The notes under the pieces are model-generated. The model had not been told where the DNA came from. It did no database searches and saw only the letters and a program-made list of their open reading frames with translations. From a virus, in IMG/VR virus record IMGVR_UViG_3300015263_001423, positions 1-51,683 of that record: 51,683 nucleotides of DNA; one strand, given 5' to 3'. Of the stretch, positions 7,679 through 15,385 are shown in pieces (positions within the stretch are counted from its first letter, which is position 1; each line of letters opens with the position of its first letter). A program made the translations under genes and the position numbers.

Positions 7679-8903
7679 TGTTCTTTAGGGGTGAGCTGAT
7701 TAGTTGCGGAGTTTCGCCGGTTAGATCGGACCAGCGCTGCAGGGTGACGGCCGCATAACCGGGGTCTATCTCGATGGCCCGGCATTGGCGGCCCAAGTTT
7801 TCACAGGCGATGAGAGTAGTGCCACTGCCGAGGAAGGGGTCATAGATAATTTCGTTGGTTTGGGTGGAGTTATTTATTAAAGAAGATATTAAATCTAAGG
7901 GCTTTGTGGTTGGGTGCAAATCACTTTGAATAGGTTTATCAAACTCCAGTGTTGATGTTTGAAAACCCCCGTAAAATTTATGTGTTCCGTCTTGTCGCCA
8001 GCCGTATAATATAGGTTCGTGTTTGTATTGGTAATCACTCCTACCAAGAACGTGATTATTTTTAACCCATATTAATTCGTGTCTTACTTTCCACCCTGCG
8101 TCGCCAATCATCATCATCATCATCATTTGGTCGCCACCTTGACAAGCAAACCAATAATATGAAGCGGTATCGTTGCTTGCCTCTAAAGCGTTCTTTGCCG
8201 CAAGATACCATAATGTTTTCATATCATCCATAGACTGATGATCGTTCTCAATGCGTTTTTGAATACGCTTGCCAAGGGCAACGCGGTTCAAAAACGCATT
8301 TTTATCGGCATAGCTTACGCCATACGGGGGATCCGTTAAAAATAGACTCGCCCTATCTCCCCCCATCACCCTCTCCACCACCGCCCTATCCGTACAATCC
8401 CCCACTATCAGCCGGTGGACGCCCAACTGCCACAATTGGCCCAACACTGTCCCCCATTCCTTTTGCAACTCAGTCGCCTTATCAATCGGTGGCGGCGTAT
8501 CCTTTGGCGGCTCCGTCTTGAGCGCCCCCACGCTCCGCAAAAAATCCTCATCAAAGCCCGGAATATCTAGCGGCGCTTCTACCCGGCGCAGCGCTTCCAC
8601 CAATTGGGCCTCATCTATCCCGGCCATATCAGGCAAGCGAATGTCGGCCAGCATAAACGAAACCGCTTTCGCCTCGTCCCAGTCCGAAACATCAATCGCC
8701 CGCAATGTCTTGACGCCCGCCTGTTGGGCGCCCTTTCGTAGCCCATGCCCGGCCAGGATGTACCCCCGCCAGACGACAATATTTTTCACCTGCTCAAAGG
8801 TAATCAAACTCTGAGCCAGGCCCTTTATCTGGCTCTCCGGGTGCGTATGCGGGTTTTCAGGATGATCTAGCAGCTCATCGACATTAACCGTTATCGCTTG
8901 CAC
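7665..8903 (-). CDS. ParB-like domain fused to DNA (N4/N6) methyltransferase
   Basis: A 412-residue protein with two domains. Residues 1-110 are a ParB/sulfiredoxin-like domain (VDELLDHPENPHTH, YILAGHGLRKGAQQAG). From about residue 150 it is a beta-class amino-methyltransferase: catalytic DPPY (FLTDPPYGVSYADKN) precedes the SAM motif DPFLGSGTTLIACENLGR near the C-terminus. Such fusions are widespread in phages and modify adenine or cytosine, often to evade restriction. A run of six Met residues (QGGDQMMMMMMIGD) is unusual. It is placed just before the terminase genes, a common phage location. Confidence 0.9.
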   Translation of the reverse strand: MQAITVNVDELLDHPENPHTHPESQIKGLAQSLITFEQVKNIVVWRGYILAGHGLRKGAQQAGVKTLRAIDVSDWDEAKAVSFMLADIRLPDMAGIDEAQLVEALRRVEAPLDIPGFDEDFLRSVGALKTEPPKDTPPPIDKATELQKEWGTVLGQLWQLGVHRLIVGDCTDRAVVERVMGGDRASLFLTDPPYGVSYADKNAFLNRVALGKRIQKRIENDHQSMDDMKTLWYLAAKNALEASNDTASYYWFACQGGDQMMMMMMIGDAGWKVRHELIWVKNNHVLGRSDYQYKHEPILYGWRQDGTHKFYGGFQTSTLEFDKPIQSDLHPTTKPLDLISSLINNSTQTNEIIYDPFLGSGTTLIACENLGRQCRAIEIDPGYAAVTLQRWSDLTGETPQLISSPLKNNDQL

Positions 8904-8918
8904 TCAACCGTCCTCGTT

Positions 8919-8964
8919 TTGACAATTGACAATTGACAATTGACAATTAACAATTGACAATTGA
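8919..8964. repeat. Heptamer tract, type A
   Basis: Six units of TTGACAA and TTAACAA between two minus-strand genes. Confidence 0.9.
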
Positions 8965-8975
8965 TCTCCAATCTC

Positions 8976-9188
8976 TCATTGATGACACCCCATCACCCCT
9001 ACCGGCGCATTAAGAATTTTGACCAACTCCTCGCCTTCGACCCGGTAAACCGCCCCGTTGACGATCCCCACCTTCACCTGACCATAGCTGGTCGATACCC
9101 AGACCTCATCGGTGATAAATAGCTTGTCCGGGATGTCACTCAGCTTTAGGTGATGTTGGCCGGTGTTGTTTTTAATCTCGATTTTCAT
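8976..9188 (-). CDS. Small hypothetical protein
   Basis: A 70-residue, beta-strand-rich protein (MKIEIKNNTGQHHLKLSDIPDKLFITDEVWVSTSYGQVKVGIVNG) with no recognised family. Both flanks are type A heptamer tracts. Coding-like composition and its position between two likely late genes support it. Confidence 0.5.
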   Translation of the reverse strand: MKIEIKNNTGQHHLKLSDIPDKLFITDEVWVSTSYGQVKVGIVNGAVYRVEGEELVKILNAPVGVMGCHQ

Positions 9189-9207
9189 CTTTCGTCATCA
9201 ACTCGGA

Positions 9208-9265
9208 TTGATAATTGATAATTAACAATTGACAATTGACAATTATTAACAATTGACAATTGACA
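9208..9265. repeat. Heptamer tract, type A
   Basis: About eight units of TTGATAA, TTAACAA and TTGACAA variants, one of the longest tracts in the window. Confidence 0.9.
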
Positions 9266-9272
9266 GATGTGG

Positions 9273-9512
9273 TCAAACATCGTCGTCCTCATCCCGCTTC
9301 TGGCCGTGCCCGTTCCCATTCCGGCCCAGCCAATTGAATAAATGCAGCGTCCACAATAACATCTTTTTCCAGACGGTCACATTGCTCCGATCCAGCCAAC
9401 CGGCAAAGTGGTCAACCCAAATGTGCAGCCGGGACATAATATGAATGTCCGCCCCCACTATCGGTTTAATAATCATCCGTTTTATCGGTCGCCATAGTTT
9501 TTTCAGCATCAC
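9273..9512 (-). CDS. Small basic hypothetical protein with a hydrophobic segment
   Basis: A 79-residue protein with a basic N-terminus (MMLKKLWRPIKRMIIKP), a Trp-rich amphipathic or membrane-interacting middle (WVDHFAGWLD, MLLWTLHLFNWLG) and an acidic tail (KRDEDDDV). It overlaps the 3' end of the next gene upstream by 47 nt. An ATG at 9476, which overlaps that gene's stop, is an alternative start. The size and character fit a phage lysis accessory protein, but no family match is recognised. Confidence 0.45.
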   Translation of the reverse strand: MMLKKLWRPIKRMIIKPIVGADIHIMSRLHIWVDHFAGWLDRSNVTVWKKMLLWTLHLFNWLGRNGNGHGQKRDEDDDV

Positions 9513-10038
9513 GCCCCCCGCTGGAGTTATTGGCCCTGATCTCCTTCAGGATAAAGGCCTGTATTTCCTTAACCTGGTGGATTACCTCTTTTAACGCCGC
9601 CATCCGCTCAATGATCATATCGAGCTTGGTGCTAACGATCTCGCGAGCAAACGTGTTGGCGTCTTTTAGCTGTGTCTGCGTCTCGGCGGTCATCATGGTT
9701 AATTGCTCCTCGGTGAAAGAGAGCGAGCTTAACTGACTCAACTGCTTCAGTTTAGTCAGGTTCATCTCCTCCATGCGGACGGCCTGATCGTGTTCCTGTT
9801 GGTCTTCCTTCAATTTGGCGTGATTTTTGAACGTGTCTTTAATGGTCTGGGGGATGATTGAAGCCAACTGAGATTGAAATAACTTGGCCAGGATGACGGC
9901 CAGTAGCGAGTACTCCGGCCAATTTTCCTGCACGCGCGTCAAAATCTCGTCGATGGTATCCTCCGCCGTTGCGTCGGGGGCGGCGCTTGCCAGGATCGCC
10001 CCCAACGCAACAAAAAAGCGCTTACAACCGGGGATCAA
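9466..10038 (-). CDS. Putative membrane-anchored coiled-coil protein (holin-like position)
   Basis: A 190-residue ORF with a signal-like N-terminus (KRFFVALGAILASAAPDATA), a second hydrophobic segment (YSLLAVILAKLFQSQLASII) and a long heptad-rich helix (QQEHDQAVRMEEMNLTKLKQLSQL onward). The only upstream start in frame is a TTG at 10038, located in the loop of a terminator-like hairpin, so the true start is uncertain. It is the first gene of the minus-strand late block and follows a strong promoter. Topology and place would fit a holin or tail/virion membrane protein. Confidence 0.5.
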   Translation of the reverse strand: MIPGCKRFFVALGAILASAAPDATAEDTIDEILTRVQENWPEYSLLAVILAKLFQSQLASIIPQTIKDTFKNHAKLKEDQQEHDQAVRMEEMNLTKLKQLSQLSSLSFTEEQLTMMTAETQTQLKDANTFAREIVSTKLDMIIERMAALKEVIHQVKEIQAFILKEIRANNSSGGRDAEKTMATDKTDDY

Positions 10039-10060
10039 TCCGGTTTTGGCAAGCGCTTTT
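10012..10060 (-). terminator. Terminator-like hairpin directly after a promoter
   Basis: AAAAGCGCTT (10014-10023) pairs with AAGCGCTTTT (10051-10060), with an inner AACCGG/CCGGTT stem. On the minus strand the stem ends in six T. The promoter at 10073-10101 would start RNA about 5-10 nt before this hairpin, giving a short RNA of about 55 nt or an attenuated late operon. Confidence 0.6.
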
Positions 10061-10072
10061 ATTATTATTTGG

Positions 10073-10101
10073 ATTATAGCACAGAAGTTCTACTAATTCA
10101 A
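10073..10101 (-). promoter_or_regulatory. Strong sigma70-type promoter for the late block
   Basis: On the minus strand TTGAAT is followed after exactly 17 bp by TATAAT, directed at the late genes. Confidence 0.7.
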
Positions 10102-10137
10102 TAGGCTGGCTGATTTATCGGATAGACCGGCTGATTT

Positions 10138-10214
10138 CGACGATAGACGATAGACGATGGACGACCATTGACAATTGTCAATTATCAATTATCAATTATC
10201 AACGTCTATCGTCC
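10138..10214. repeat. Composite heptamer tract (types B and A)
   Basis: CGATAGA/CGATGGA units (type B) run into TTGTCAA/TTATCAA units (type A) and back to type B, ending at palindrome copy 2. Confidence 0.9.
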
Positions 10215-10234
10215 AATGTTCGCGCGCGAACATT
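10215..10234. repeat. Dispersed palindrome, copy 2
   Basis: A perfect 20-bp palindrome with the ATGTTCGCGCGCGAACAT core. It ends 11 bp before the -35 of the MltR-like gene promoter, the same arrangement as copy 5 at the second MltR-like gene. Confidence 0.9.
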
Positions 10235-10245
10235 CCCCCCACTTC

Positions 10246-10274
10246 TTGACCTTTTCCCCAAACCGATTTATAAT
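10246..10274 (+). promoter_or_regulatory. Promoter of MltR-like gene 1
   Basis: TTGACC-17 bp-TATAAT, identical in both hexamers and spacing to the promoters at 42419-42447 and 24881-24909. The spacer TTTTCCCCAAACCGATT is almost the same as that of the second MltR-like gene. Confidence 0.85.
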
Positions 10275-10290
10275 GGAGGCCAACTAAAAA

Positions 10291-10357
10291 GCGTCGAGGC
10301 CTGGCAGTGTCGCAAGCACCACCAGACCTCTAACAAGCACAGTAAGGGAGACTTACC
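10291..10357 (+). promoter_or_regulatory. Shared two-hairpin leader RNA, copy 1
   Basis: P1: GAGG (296-299)/CCTC (327-330), a C-A mismatch, CTGG (301-304)/CCAG (322-325), then GTG/CAC closing the 7-nt loop TCGCAAG (310-316). Linker TAACAAGCACA. P2: GTAAG (342-346)/CTTAC (352-356) with the Shine-Dalgarno GGAGA in the loop, one base before ATG. The architecture recurs at 42337-42400 and 24799-24860, with compensating stem changes. Confidence 0.8.
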
Positions 10358-10837
10358 ATGCAAGCTGACCATAATTGTAACACCCCCCTATCATTTGACC
10401 AATTTATAAAGCAACTCATTATCAGTTGTCCCGATTCCGATTCCGAGATCGCCATCGGCGGCGCGGCGCTGCTGGATGAGCAGCTCTACCAACTCCTGGC
10501 GGCCAGCCTGCTGGGGAGCCAGACCCAGATCGACAGCCTGCTAAACCTGGCCGGCCGCCGCAAACAGTTGGCCTACTGCATCGGCCTGATCAGCCCGGCC
10601 GAATTTGAGGAGCTGGGCGCAATAGGCAAAATCCGCAATCGCTTCGCCCACGACTTCCCCCGGCCCACCTTCCAGAGTAACGCCATCCGCCACCTGGTCA
10701 GCCTGTTGGCCAACTATCACGCCGGGCTGGTGGACGGCCTCGACCGGCGCGACATTTATCTGGGCGCCGTCCGCCACATGAGCAACCGGTTGGCGGCTCG
10801 CCTGGAAAGGGTCCGTCGTATCCGGGGCGTCGGCTAA
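10358..10837 (+). CDS. MltR-like family protein 1
   Basis: A 159-residue helical protein resembling the mannitol-operon repressor MltR family: ALLDEQLYQLLAASLLGSQTQI, then RRKQLAYCIGLISPAEFEELGAIGKIRNRFAHDF. The RNRFAH motif is the family hallmark. Classic MltR modulates mannitol genes, but no mannitol genes are present here, so the function is open. It is paralogous to the gene at 41884-42336, sharing the MQA start, core motifs, promoter and leader RNA. It is transcribed alone from a strong promoter, away from the neighbouring late operon. Confidence 0.8.
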   Translation: MQADHNCNTPLSFDQFIKQLIISCPDSDSEIAIGGAALLDEQLYQLLAASLLGSQTQIDSLLNLAGRRKQLAYCIGLISPAEFEELGAIGKIRNRFAHDFPRPTFQSNAIRHLVSLLANYHAGLVDGLDRRDIYLGAVRHMSNRLAARLERVRRIRGVG

Positions 10838-10862
10838 AAAGCGGGCCGAGTCTGGATAAGGG

Positions 10863-11411
10863 CTAACGAGCGCTAACGTCGAAAATAGCATCAAACAAAT
10901 TCCCGGCTCTACGCAGAGCTCTTCGGTCAAAAATAGCCTCGCGCAGATCGGTCTGGTACAAATCAGCCCCCCCCAGCTGGGCCTCGCGCAAAATAGCCCC
11001 ACGCAGATCGGCTTTGCTTAGGTCAGCCTGATACAAATTAGCCTCGCGCAGATAGGCCTCGCGCAAATTAGCCCCACGCAGATCGGCTTTGCTTAGGTCG
11101 GCCTGATACAAATTAGCCTCGCGCAGATTGGCCCCACGCAGATCAGCGCCATGCAAGTCGGTCCTCCGCAGATCGACCCCCCGCAAGTCGGCCCCCCGCA
11201 AGTCGGCCCCACTCATCGACCACAGCGGGAGCAATCTTTTTCGAACCGCCCAGCCCAGCCACTGCCGCCACAGCGGATCAGCCAACAGCCACCCCTGAGC
11301 GGCCGCCGTCCACTCAACATCCGCTGTCGCCTCCCCCACGGCGGCGGCAAAGGCTGCCAACGCTTCCGGGCACGCGCCTACCGCTTCTAATTGTGATAAA
11401 GTGATAATCAT
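10863..11411 (-). CDS. Pentapeptide-repeat protein
   Basis: A 182-residue protein: a helical N-terminal domain (1-65), then about 18 tandem A(D/N)LXX pentapeptides (residues 68-160: GADLRGADLRGVDLRRTDLHGADL and on), which form a right-handed square beta-helix. Some such proteins mimic DNA and inhibit gyrase; others are structural. The coding DNA contains a direct duplication of a block of about 75 bp in the repeats (around 11000-11130), showing recent expansion. The start has AGGAGG 8 nt upstream. It stands alone between the MltR-like gene and the nuclease-like gene. Confidence 0.85.
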   Translation of the reverse strand: MIITLSQLEAVGACPEALAAFAAAVGEATADVEWTAAAQGWLLADPLWRQWLGWAVRKRLLPLWSMSGADLRGADLRGVDLRRTDLHGADLRGANLREANLYQADLSKADLRGANLREAYLREANLYQADLSKADLRGAILREAQLGGADLYQTDLREAIFDRRALRRAGNLFDAIFDVSAR

Positions 11412-11443
11412 TAAAATACCTCCTGTGCTTAAAAAATATCCGG

Positions 11444-11476
11444 TCGTCTATCGTCCATCGTCTATCGTCCATCGTC
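11444..11476. repeat. Heptamer tract, type B
   Basis: CGTCTAT/CGTCCAT units, five in a row, overlapping the end of the nuclease-like gene, whose C-terminus (ADDGR) they encode. Confidence 0.9.
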
Positions 11477-11962
11477 GGCCACCCCAATTATTTTTGAGGC
11501 TAATTTTTGGGCATAGGCAAAGGGGATGACAATCCCATGCGTATTGTAGCCCTTGCTCTGACTTTTGCTTGTAGCTCGTTCAGGAAACTTAGTTTTCAAT
11601 TCAGCGATCTTTTGGCGCAGATGTTCCGGTCTGAAAACTAATATCATTTTATTTAACAAGGCGGCGTACAAAATCCAATCGGCCTGGCAAGTATATACCC
11701 AGCCCGGAGTGCAGGGGCCATCAACTGAAACAGTCTCTAAAAAAATATTCCCGGTGTAATAGGTCTGTATCCCCGACTTGTACTCGACGAAATAAATATC
11801 CTCTCCTTTGCTGAATATTCTATCGCCCAGACACAACACCCTTTCTTGATATTTGGAGGTTTGAACGATATCGAATTCGTCGCCAAAAAAGTCGTCCAAA
11901 AAACGCTCGACATCTTTCCCATTTTTAAATTGGTCGCTTTGCACAAACCAATCATCGCCCAT
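11462..11962 (-). CDS. Putative PD-(D/E)XK-like nuclease family protein
   Basis: A 166-residue protein. The segment EDIYFVEYKSGIQTYYTGNIFLETVSVDG resembles the nuclease core in which Asp and the E-x-K pair (EYK) bind metal, followed by GWVYTCQADWILYAALLNKMILVF, a layout seen in phage resolvase/repair-type nucleases. The ATG at 11962 overlaps the stop of the upstream ParB/methyltransferase gene by 11 nt, so the two are coupled. The last residues come from a heptamer tract. Confidence in the fold is moderate, and the target is unknown. Confidence 0.5.
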   Translation of the reverse strand: MGDDWFVQSDQFKNGKDVERFLDDFFGDEFDIVQTSKYQERVLCLGDRIFSKGEDIYFVEYKSGIQTYYTGNIFLETVSVDGPCTPGWVYTCQADWILYAALLNKMILVFRPEHLRQKIAELKTKFPERATSKSQSKGYNTHGIVIPFAYAQKLASKIIGVADDGR

Positions 11963-13076
11963 TTTTAGCCAGTTCCCCAAACATAATCCGTTCAGGTAGC
12001 AAGCGCCAACACAACCAGAAGACCGGAAACTGGGCGCTAGAGTTCCAGCCCTTGCGAGGCATTTTGAAATCGACCCTTTTATCTAACAGCATCATTTCAA
12101 ATCCATATTGCTGCAAAAGTTGTTGGGCCGTTTTTGTGCCCAACATTTCAACAGGGACCAAAAGGGCGAACGGTTTACCTAATTGGTAACATCTCTCCAG
12201 CCATTGAAATTTGATACTGAAGGGGGGATTGGTGATCAGGCAATGCCAGTGGACAGGTTCGTACTCGAAAAAGTTCTGGCCGGTTTGAATGTCAGAGGCA
12301 ATAACTTGTTCCGATTCAAAACCGCCATCATATAGGGCCTCAACCAGACTAAGCTCGCCAGCCGCCGGTTCCCATATCGTCCAGCCCGGATCAAGGCGCG
12401 AAATAAGCGGGTCAAGCGCATAAGCAGGGGTTTGACAGCCGTCATACCCTTGAGGGGTGTATATATCAACCGGGCGGCTGGCCCGCTCATCTCGTTTGTA
12501 GTTATAGGCTCTCTCAGGCTGAGCCACTATTTTTTTTGCTTCCGGGATACTAATTTCACCAGATTTTACTTGCTCAAAAACCTGGGGGGCCTCGCGCTTG
12601 AGGCGCTTGGCGTCTGAAACGTAGCGGCCATTTGCGCCTACGGCGGCGGCGGCCTGGTCGCGGGCTTGACCCTTTTCGGTTAAGGAATTTTTTCCTTCAC
12701 CGAAGACAGGTTCGCCATCTTTTGACTTCCCTTGTAACTGTGTGGCAACCTGTCTCTCTTTCGCCTCAGCCGCAAAAAACGGCTCGAGTTCTACCGCCAG
12801 GGCCGCCTTTTGCCCGCTGGTCAAATGCCGTCTATGCAAATTAAGGGACACGACAAAGCTAACCAGACTGCCTTGCCCGTCCCAGGTTTTATATCTTGGC
12901 GCAACCCCTACTTTTTGACAGGCGTTATACCGATTCCGCCCATCAATAATCTTCCCGTTGGGATGCAGCCAAATAGGTTCCAATAAGCCATTTTCTAAAA
13001 TATCTTGACAAAAATCGTCAAATTCATCCCCTTGCAATAAAGGAAATAAATTCGCTACCTCGTGAAATTCTCTCAT
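11952..13076 (-). CDS. ParB-like domain fused to methyltransferase-like domain
   Basis: A 374-residue protein. The N-terminal ParB/Srx-like domain includes LLEPIWLHPNGKIIDGRNRYNACQKVG. A helical HTH-like middle follows (VGANGRYVSDAKRLKREAPQ). The C-terminal part (from about 215) has an SAM-methyltransferase outline: WTIWEPAAGELSLVEALYDGG and the catalytic-type ITNPPFSIKFQWLERC. Proteins of this layout in phages are probable adenine methyltransferases. The ATG at 13076 is chosen because the upstream extension (MDDGRWTMDDGE) is purely heptamer repeat. Confidence 0.75.
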   Translation of the reverse strand: MREFHEVANLFPLLQGDEFDDFCQDILENGLLEPIWLHPNGKIIDGRNRYNACQKVGVAPRYKTWDGQGSLVSFVVSLNLHRRHLTSGQKAALAVELEPFFAAEAKERQVATQLQGKSKDGEPVFGEGKNSLTEKGQARDQAAAAVGANGRYVSDAKRLKREAPQVFEQVKSGEISIPEAKKIVAQPERAYNYKRDERASRPVDIYTPQGYDGCQTPAYALDPLISRLDPGWTIWEPAAGELSLVEALYDGGFESEQVIASDIQTGQNFFEYEPVHWHCLITNPPFSIKFQWLERCYQLGKPFALLVPVEMLGTKTAQQLLQQYGFEMMLLDKRVDFKMPRKGWNSSAQFPVFWLCWRLLPERIMFGELAKNGR

Positions 13077-13087
13077 AATTACCTCGC

Positions 13088-13131
13088 CATCGTCCATCGT
13101 CCATCGTCCATCGTCCATCGTCGGCTGTCAA
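13088..13131. repeat. Heptamer tract, type B
   Basis: Five perfect CGTCCAT units (CATCGTC phase) between two minus-strand genes; an upstream extension of one ORF is made only of this repeat. Confidence 0.95.
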
Positions 13132-14120
13132 TCGTCCGTCGCCGTCCCCAGCCCCTCAACAAAAGCCCACGCCACCGCCGGCCGGATAGCGTACCGCAGC
13201 CGGCTGTGCGCCCGGCGACAAACCGCCTCGAGCTGGCCCTGGTCGATCAGCTCATAGAGGCGCCGGGTGGTCAGGCCGGTGTGGCTGGCCACCTGGGCCA
13301 CCGTAAAACAGCCGGGATGGGAGACGCTTTTCGGCCTGGTCAATGGATCACGCCGCCCCAATCGGCCCGCCCGGCGCAGCGCCCCGATCTGGGCTGTTAG
13401 CCGCTTTTGCCGGGCCTGATAGCGGGGAAACCGCTGCAGATAGTCGTTCAAGCGCCCCTCGCGCTTAACCCGCATATATTGGGCCACCGATTCGCGCTCC
13501 ACCAGCCAGATCCCCTGTTTTGAGCCCAGGCAAGTGGGCAGCTTCCAGGCCCGGATCACCCCGGTTTGCAAATAGCGACTGAAGTGCGTCTCTGACAGGC
13601 CGGTCAGGGCCATCCCCTCTTTTTTGCTGATCACCTCAGTCTGATCGAGGGCCTCCAAGATGCCCTCCTGATCGAGCAATCGCTCCCGATAATCGACCAG
13701 AAAGCGGGCCAACTCCGCCAGGCTAACATAGCGCTGTTTGCCCGCCCGGCGCGTCCGCAATAGCCCCAAATGGTAGGCCTCATCAAGGGTGTGGTGTTCG
13801 GCCAGCTCGCCCGCCAGCCGGGCCGCCTCATAAAGGCTGACCTCGCCGGCTTCCCCTTGATAGGCCCGGATGGCGAGCTGGCCGGCCCTGACATTGACCG
13901 AGGCTTTAGTCCGTAACGCCTCCGTCACCCCGGTCTCCCGTCGTAACACCCGGCTGACCCGCTCAACCACCTCAGCCAGCGGCAGCCGGCCGTACCACTG
14001 CCGCAACACCGCCTCCTGCGCCGGCGACCAGGCCCAGCGTTCCCGCGCCGCTCCCTCCGCCTCAAACTCGGCCAACAACGCAGCCAGATCAGTCGTCAGT
14101 CGTCCATCGTCCATCGTCAT
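13128..14120 (-). CDS. Multi-HTH DNA-binding protein
   Basis: A 330-residue basic protein with several helix-turn-helix-like segments: EVISKKEGMALTGLSETHFSRYLQTGVIRAW near the middle and CFTVAQVASHTGLTTRRLYELIDQGQLEAVCR near the C-terminus (MerR/excisionase-like). The N-terminal WSPAQEAVLRQWYGRLPLAEVVERVSRVL looks like a Myb/SANT-like HTH. The start ATG overlaps the stop of the ParB gene (ATGA). The first residues (MTMDDGRLTTD) are encoded by a heptamer tract. It probably acts with the adjacent ParB proteins on DNA, but its role is not known. Confidence 0.65.
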   Translation of the reverse strand: MTMDDGRLTTDLAALLAEFEAEGAARERWAWSPAQEAVLRQWYGRLPLAEVVERVSRVLRRETGVTEALRTKASVNVRAGQLAIRAYQGEAGEVSLYEAARLAGELAEHHTLDEAYHLGLLRTRRAGKQRYVSLAELARFLVDYRERLLDQEGILEALDQTEVISKKEGMALTGLSETHFSRYLQTGVIRAWKLPTCLGSKQGIWLVERESVAQYMRVKREGRLNDYLQRFPRYQARQKRLTAQIGALRRAGRLGRRDPLTRPKSVSHPGCFTVAQVASHTGLTTRRLYELIDQGQLEAVCRRAHSRLRYAIRPAVAWAFVEGLGTATDD

Positions 14121-14971
14121 TTCCGCGCCACCACCTTCCGCACAATCGCCCGATTCTCAAAAGCCGAGTTAAACGCCTCCTCAGCCAGCTCTACATCGAA
14201 CGCGGCCAGGCTATCGGCGCAGCGCTCAAACAGGTCGCCATTTTGCTGGATGACACCCACCAGCAAGGAAAGTAATTTAGTCACCACCGTCGCCTCTGGT
14301 TTCTGCGGCGGCGCTTTGGCCGTCCCATTTCGATAGTGGCCATTTTGGCCCCCCTGCGCGGCCGCTATCTTATCCACCAGCCCCTCGATAGCTTTCGTTT
14401 TCTTCCCCTGCAACCGGGGCGCCAGCTGTTCCTGTATCCCGGCCGGCAACTTTTGCAAATAGCGGGCCGCATTAATAGCCATAGCCCCACTGGCCACCTG
14501 TGTTTGAATAGCCGGCGGCCAGGTCAGAAACTCCAGCCGGGCCCGCAGTCGTTCTTTATAGATCCCCAGCCGGCGGATAACCTCCGCCTCACTCAGGCCT
14601 CGATCCAGGAGAGCCTGATAATACTTGGCCTCCTCAATCGGGTTGAGATTCTGGCGCTGGATATTTTCCACCCCCATCAGGACCAGGCGTTCCGTTTCAT
14701 CCCCTTCAATTTCGATCACCCGGCAGGGGAGCAACGGGGCCTCAGCCCCCAGGCTGGCCGCCGCCCGCCACCGGCACTCGCCCATCACAATCTCATAAGG
14801 CGTCGCCCCCCCCGGCGTCGCCCGCACCGTCAGCGCCTGCAACACCCCATTGGCCTTAATCGAGGCCGCCAACCGCTCAATCTCCGCCTGATCAATTCCC
14901 CCACTCCGCACCACCTGATTGAGGGGAGAGGGGCTTAAAGCCGAATAATGCAAATTGATTGTATCAGTCAT
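14117..14971 (-). CDS. parB: ParB/RepB/Spo0J family partition-like protein
   Basis: A 284-residue protein with canonical ParB motifs: GECRWRAAASLG (the GERRxRA box of the CTPase domain), ENIQRQNLNPIEEAKYYQALLDRG, then an HTH (GLSEAEVIRRLGIYKERLRARLEFL). ParB proteins load on parS as CTP clamps and segregate plasmids, or act as transcriptional silencers. No ParA gene is visible next to it. The ATG at 14971 (MTDTINLH) is preferred. It lies in a minus-strand run with the HTH protein (4-nt overlap). Confidence 0.85.
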   Translation of the reverse strand: MTDTINLHYSALSPSPLNQVVRSGGIDQAEIERLAASIKANGVLQALTVRATPGGATPYEIVMGECRWRAAASLGAEAPLLPCRVIEIEGDETERLVLMGVENIQRQNLNPIEEAKYYQALLDRGLSEAEVIRRLGIYKERLRARLEFLTWPPAIQTQVASGAMAINAARYLQKLPAGIQEQLAPRLQGKKTKAIEGLVDKIAAAQGGQNGHYRNGTAKAPPQKPEATVVTKLLSLLVGVIQQNGDLFERCADSLAAFDVELAEEAFNSAFENRAIVRKVVARK

Positions 14972-15004
14972 ACAGTCTAACCCTCTTATTATCAAAAGAC
15001 TTTT

Positions 15005-15289
15005 TCAATCGTCCATCGTCCATCGTCCATCGTCGTTCCCCCGGTCGGACAAACAGCCCCAGCCTACCCCCTCCGCCTGCCAGCCCAGGGTCTGCTTATT
15101 TTTTGCGGCTTCAGCCAGAGCGTCAAACTCCGGCGCTCTGGTCGCTCTGAAACCGGTGTAAGCCACCTTATAGCCACACTCCTGAGCGGCTATAGCCAAA
15201 TCGCTGATAGCCTGGCCGCGTGTCTCGGCGGCTACAATTGTTCTATCGCCCTCTCCCCAGCTGGGGATAACCACACTAAAGGCTTTCAT
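15005..15289 (-). CDS. Small hypothetical protein
   Basis: A 94-residue protein (MKAFSVVIPSWGEGDRTIVAAETRGQAISDLAIAAQECGYKVAYTGFRATRAPEFD) with an alternating beta-alpha look and no recognised family. The final residues (NDDGRWTMDD) are encoded by a type B heptamer tract, implying the repeat replaced or extended the original C-terminus. AGGAGAG lies upstream of the start. Located between ParB and the ThiF-like gene. Confidence 0.6.
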   Translation of the reverse strand: MKAFSVVIPSWGEGDRTIVAAETRGQAISDLAIAAQECGYKVAYTGFRATRAPEFDALAEAAKNKQTLGWQAEGVGWGCLSDRGNDDGRWTMDD

Positions 15290-15319
15290 TGATTACTCTC
15301 CTGGTCAAAAGGTTCTTCC

Positions 15320-15385
15320 CATCGTCCATCGTCTATCGTCCACCGTCTATCGTCCATCGTCTATCGTCAATCGTCCATCGTCGTC
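15320..15385. repeat. Heptamer tract, type B (longest)
   Basis: About nine CGTCCAT/CGTCTAT/CGTCAAT units. The tract encodes the last residues (TTMDD) of the ThiF-like protein. Confidence 0.95.

Noticed and set aside
14336-14938. Long plus-strand ORF of 200 residues opposite the ParB gene
   Set aside because: It is antisense to a clear ParB gene with canonical motifs, and its Pro/Arg/His-rich composition is that of a complementary-strand shadow.
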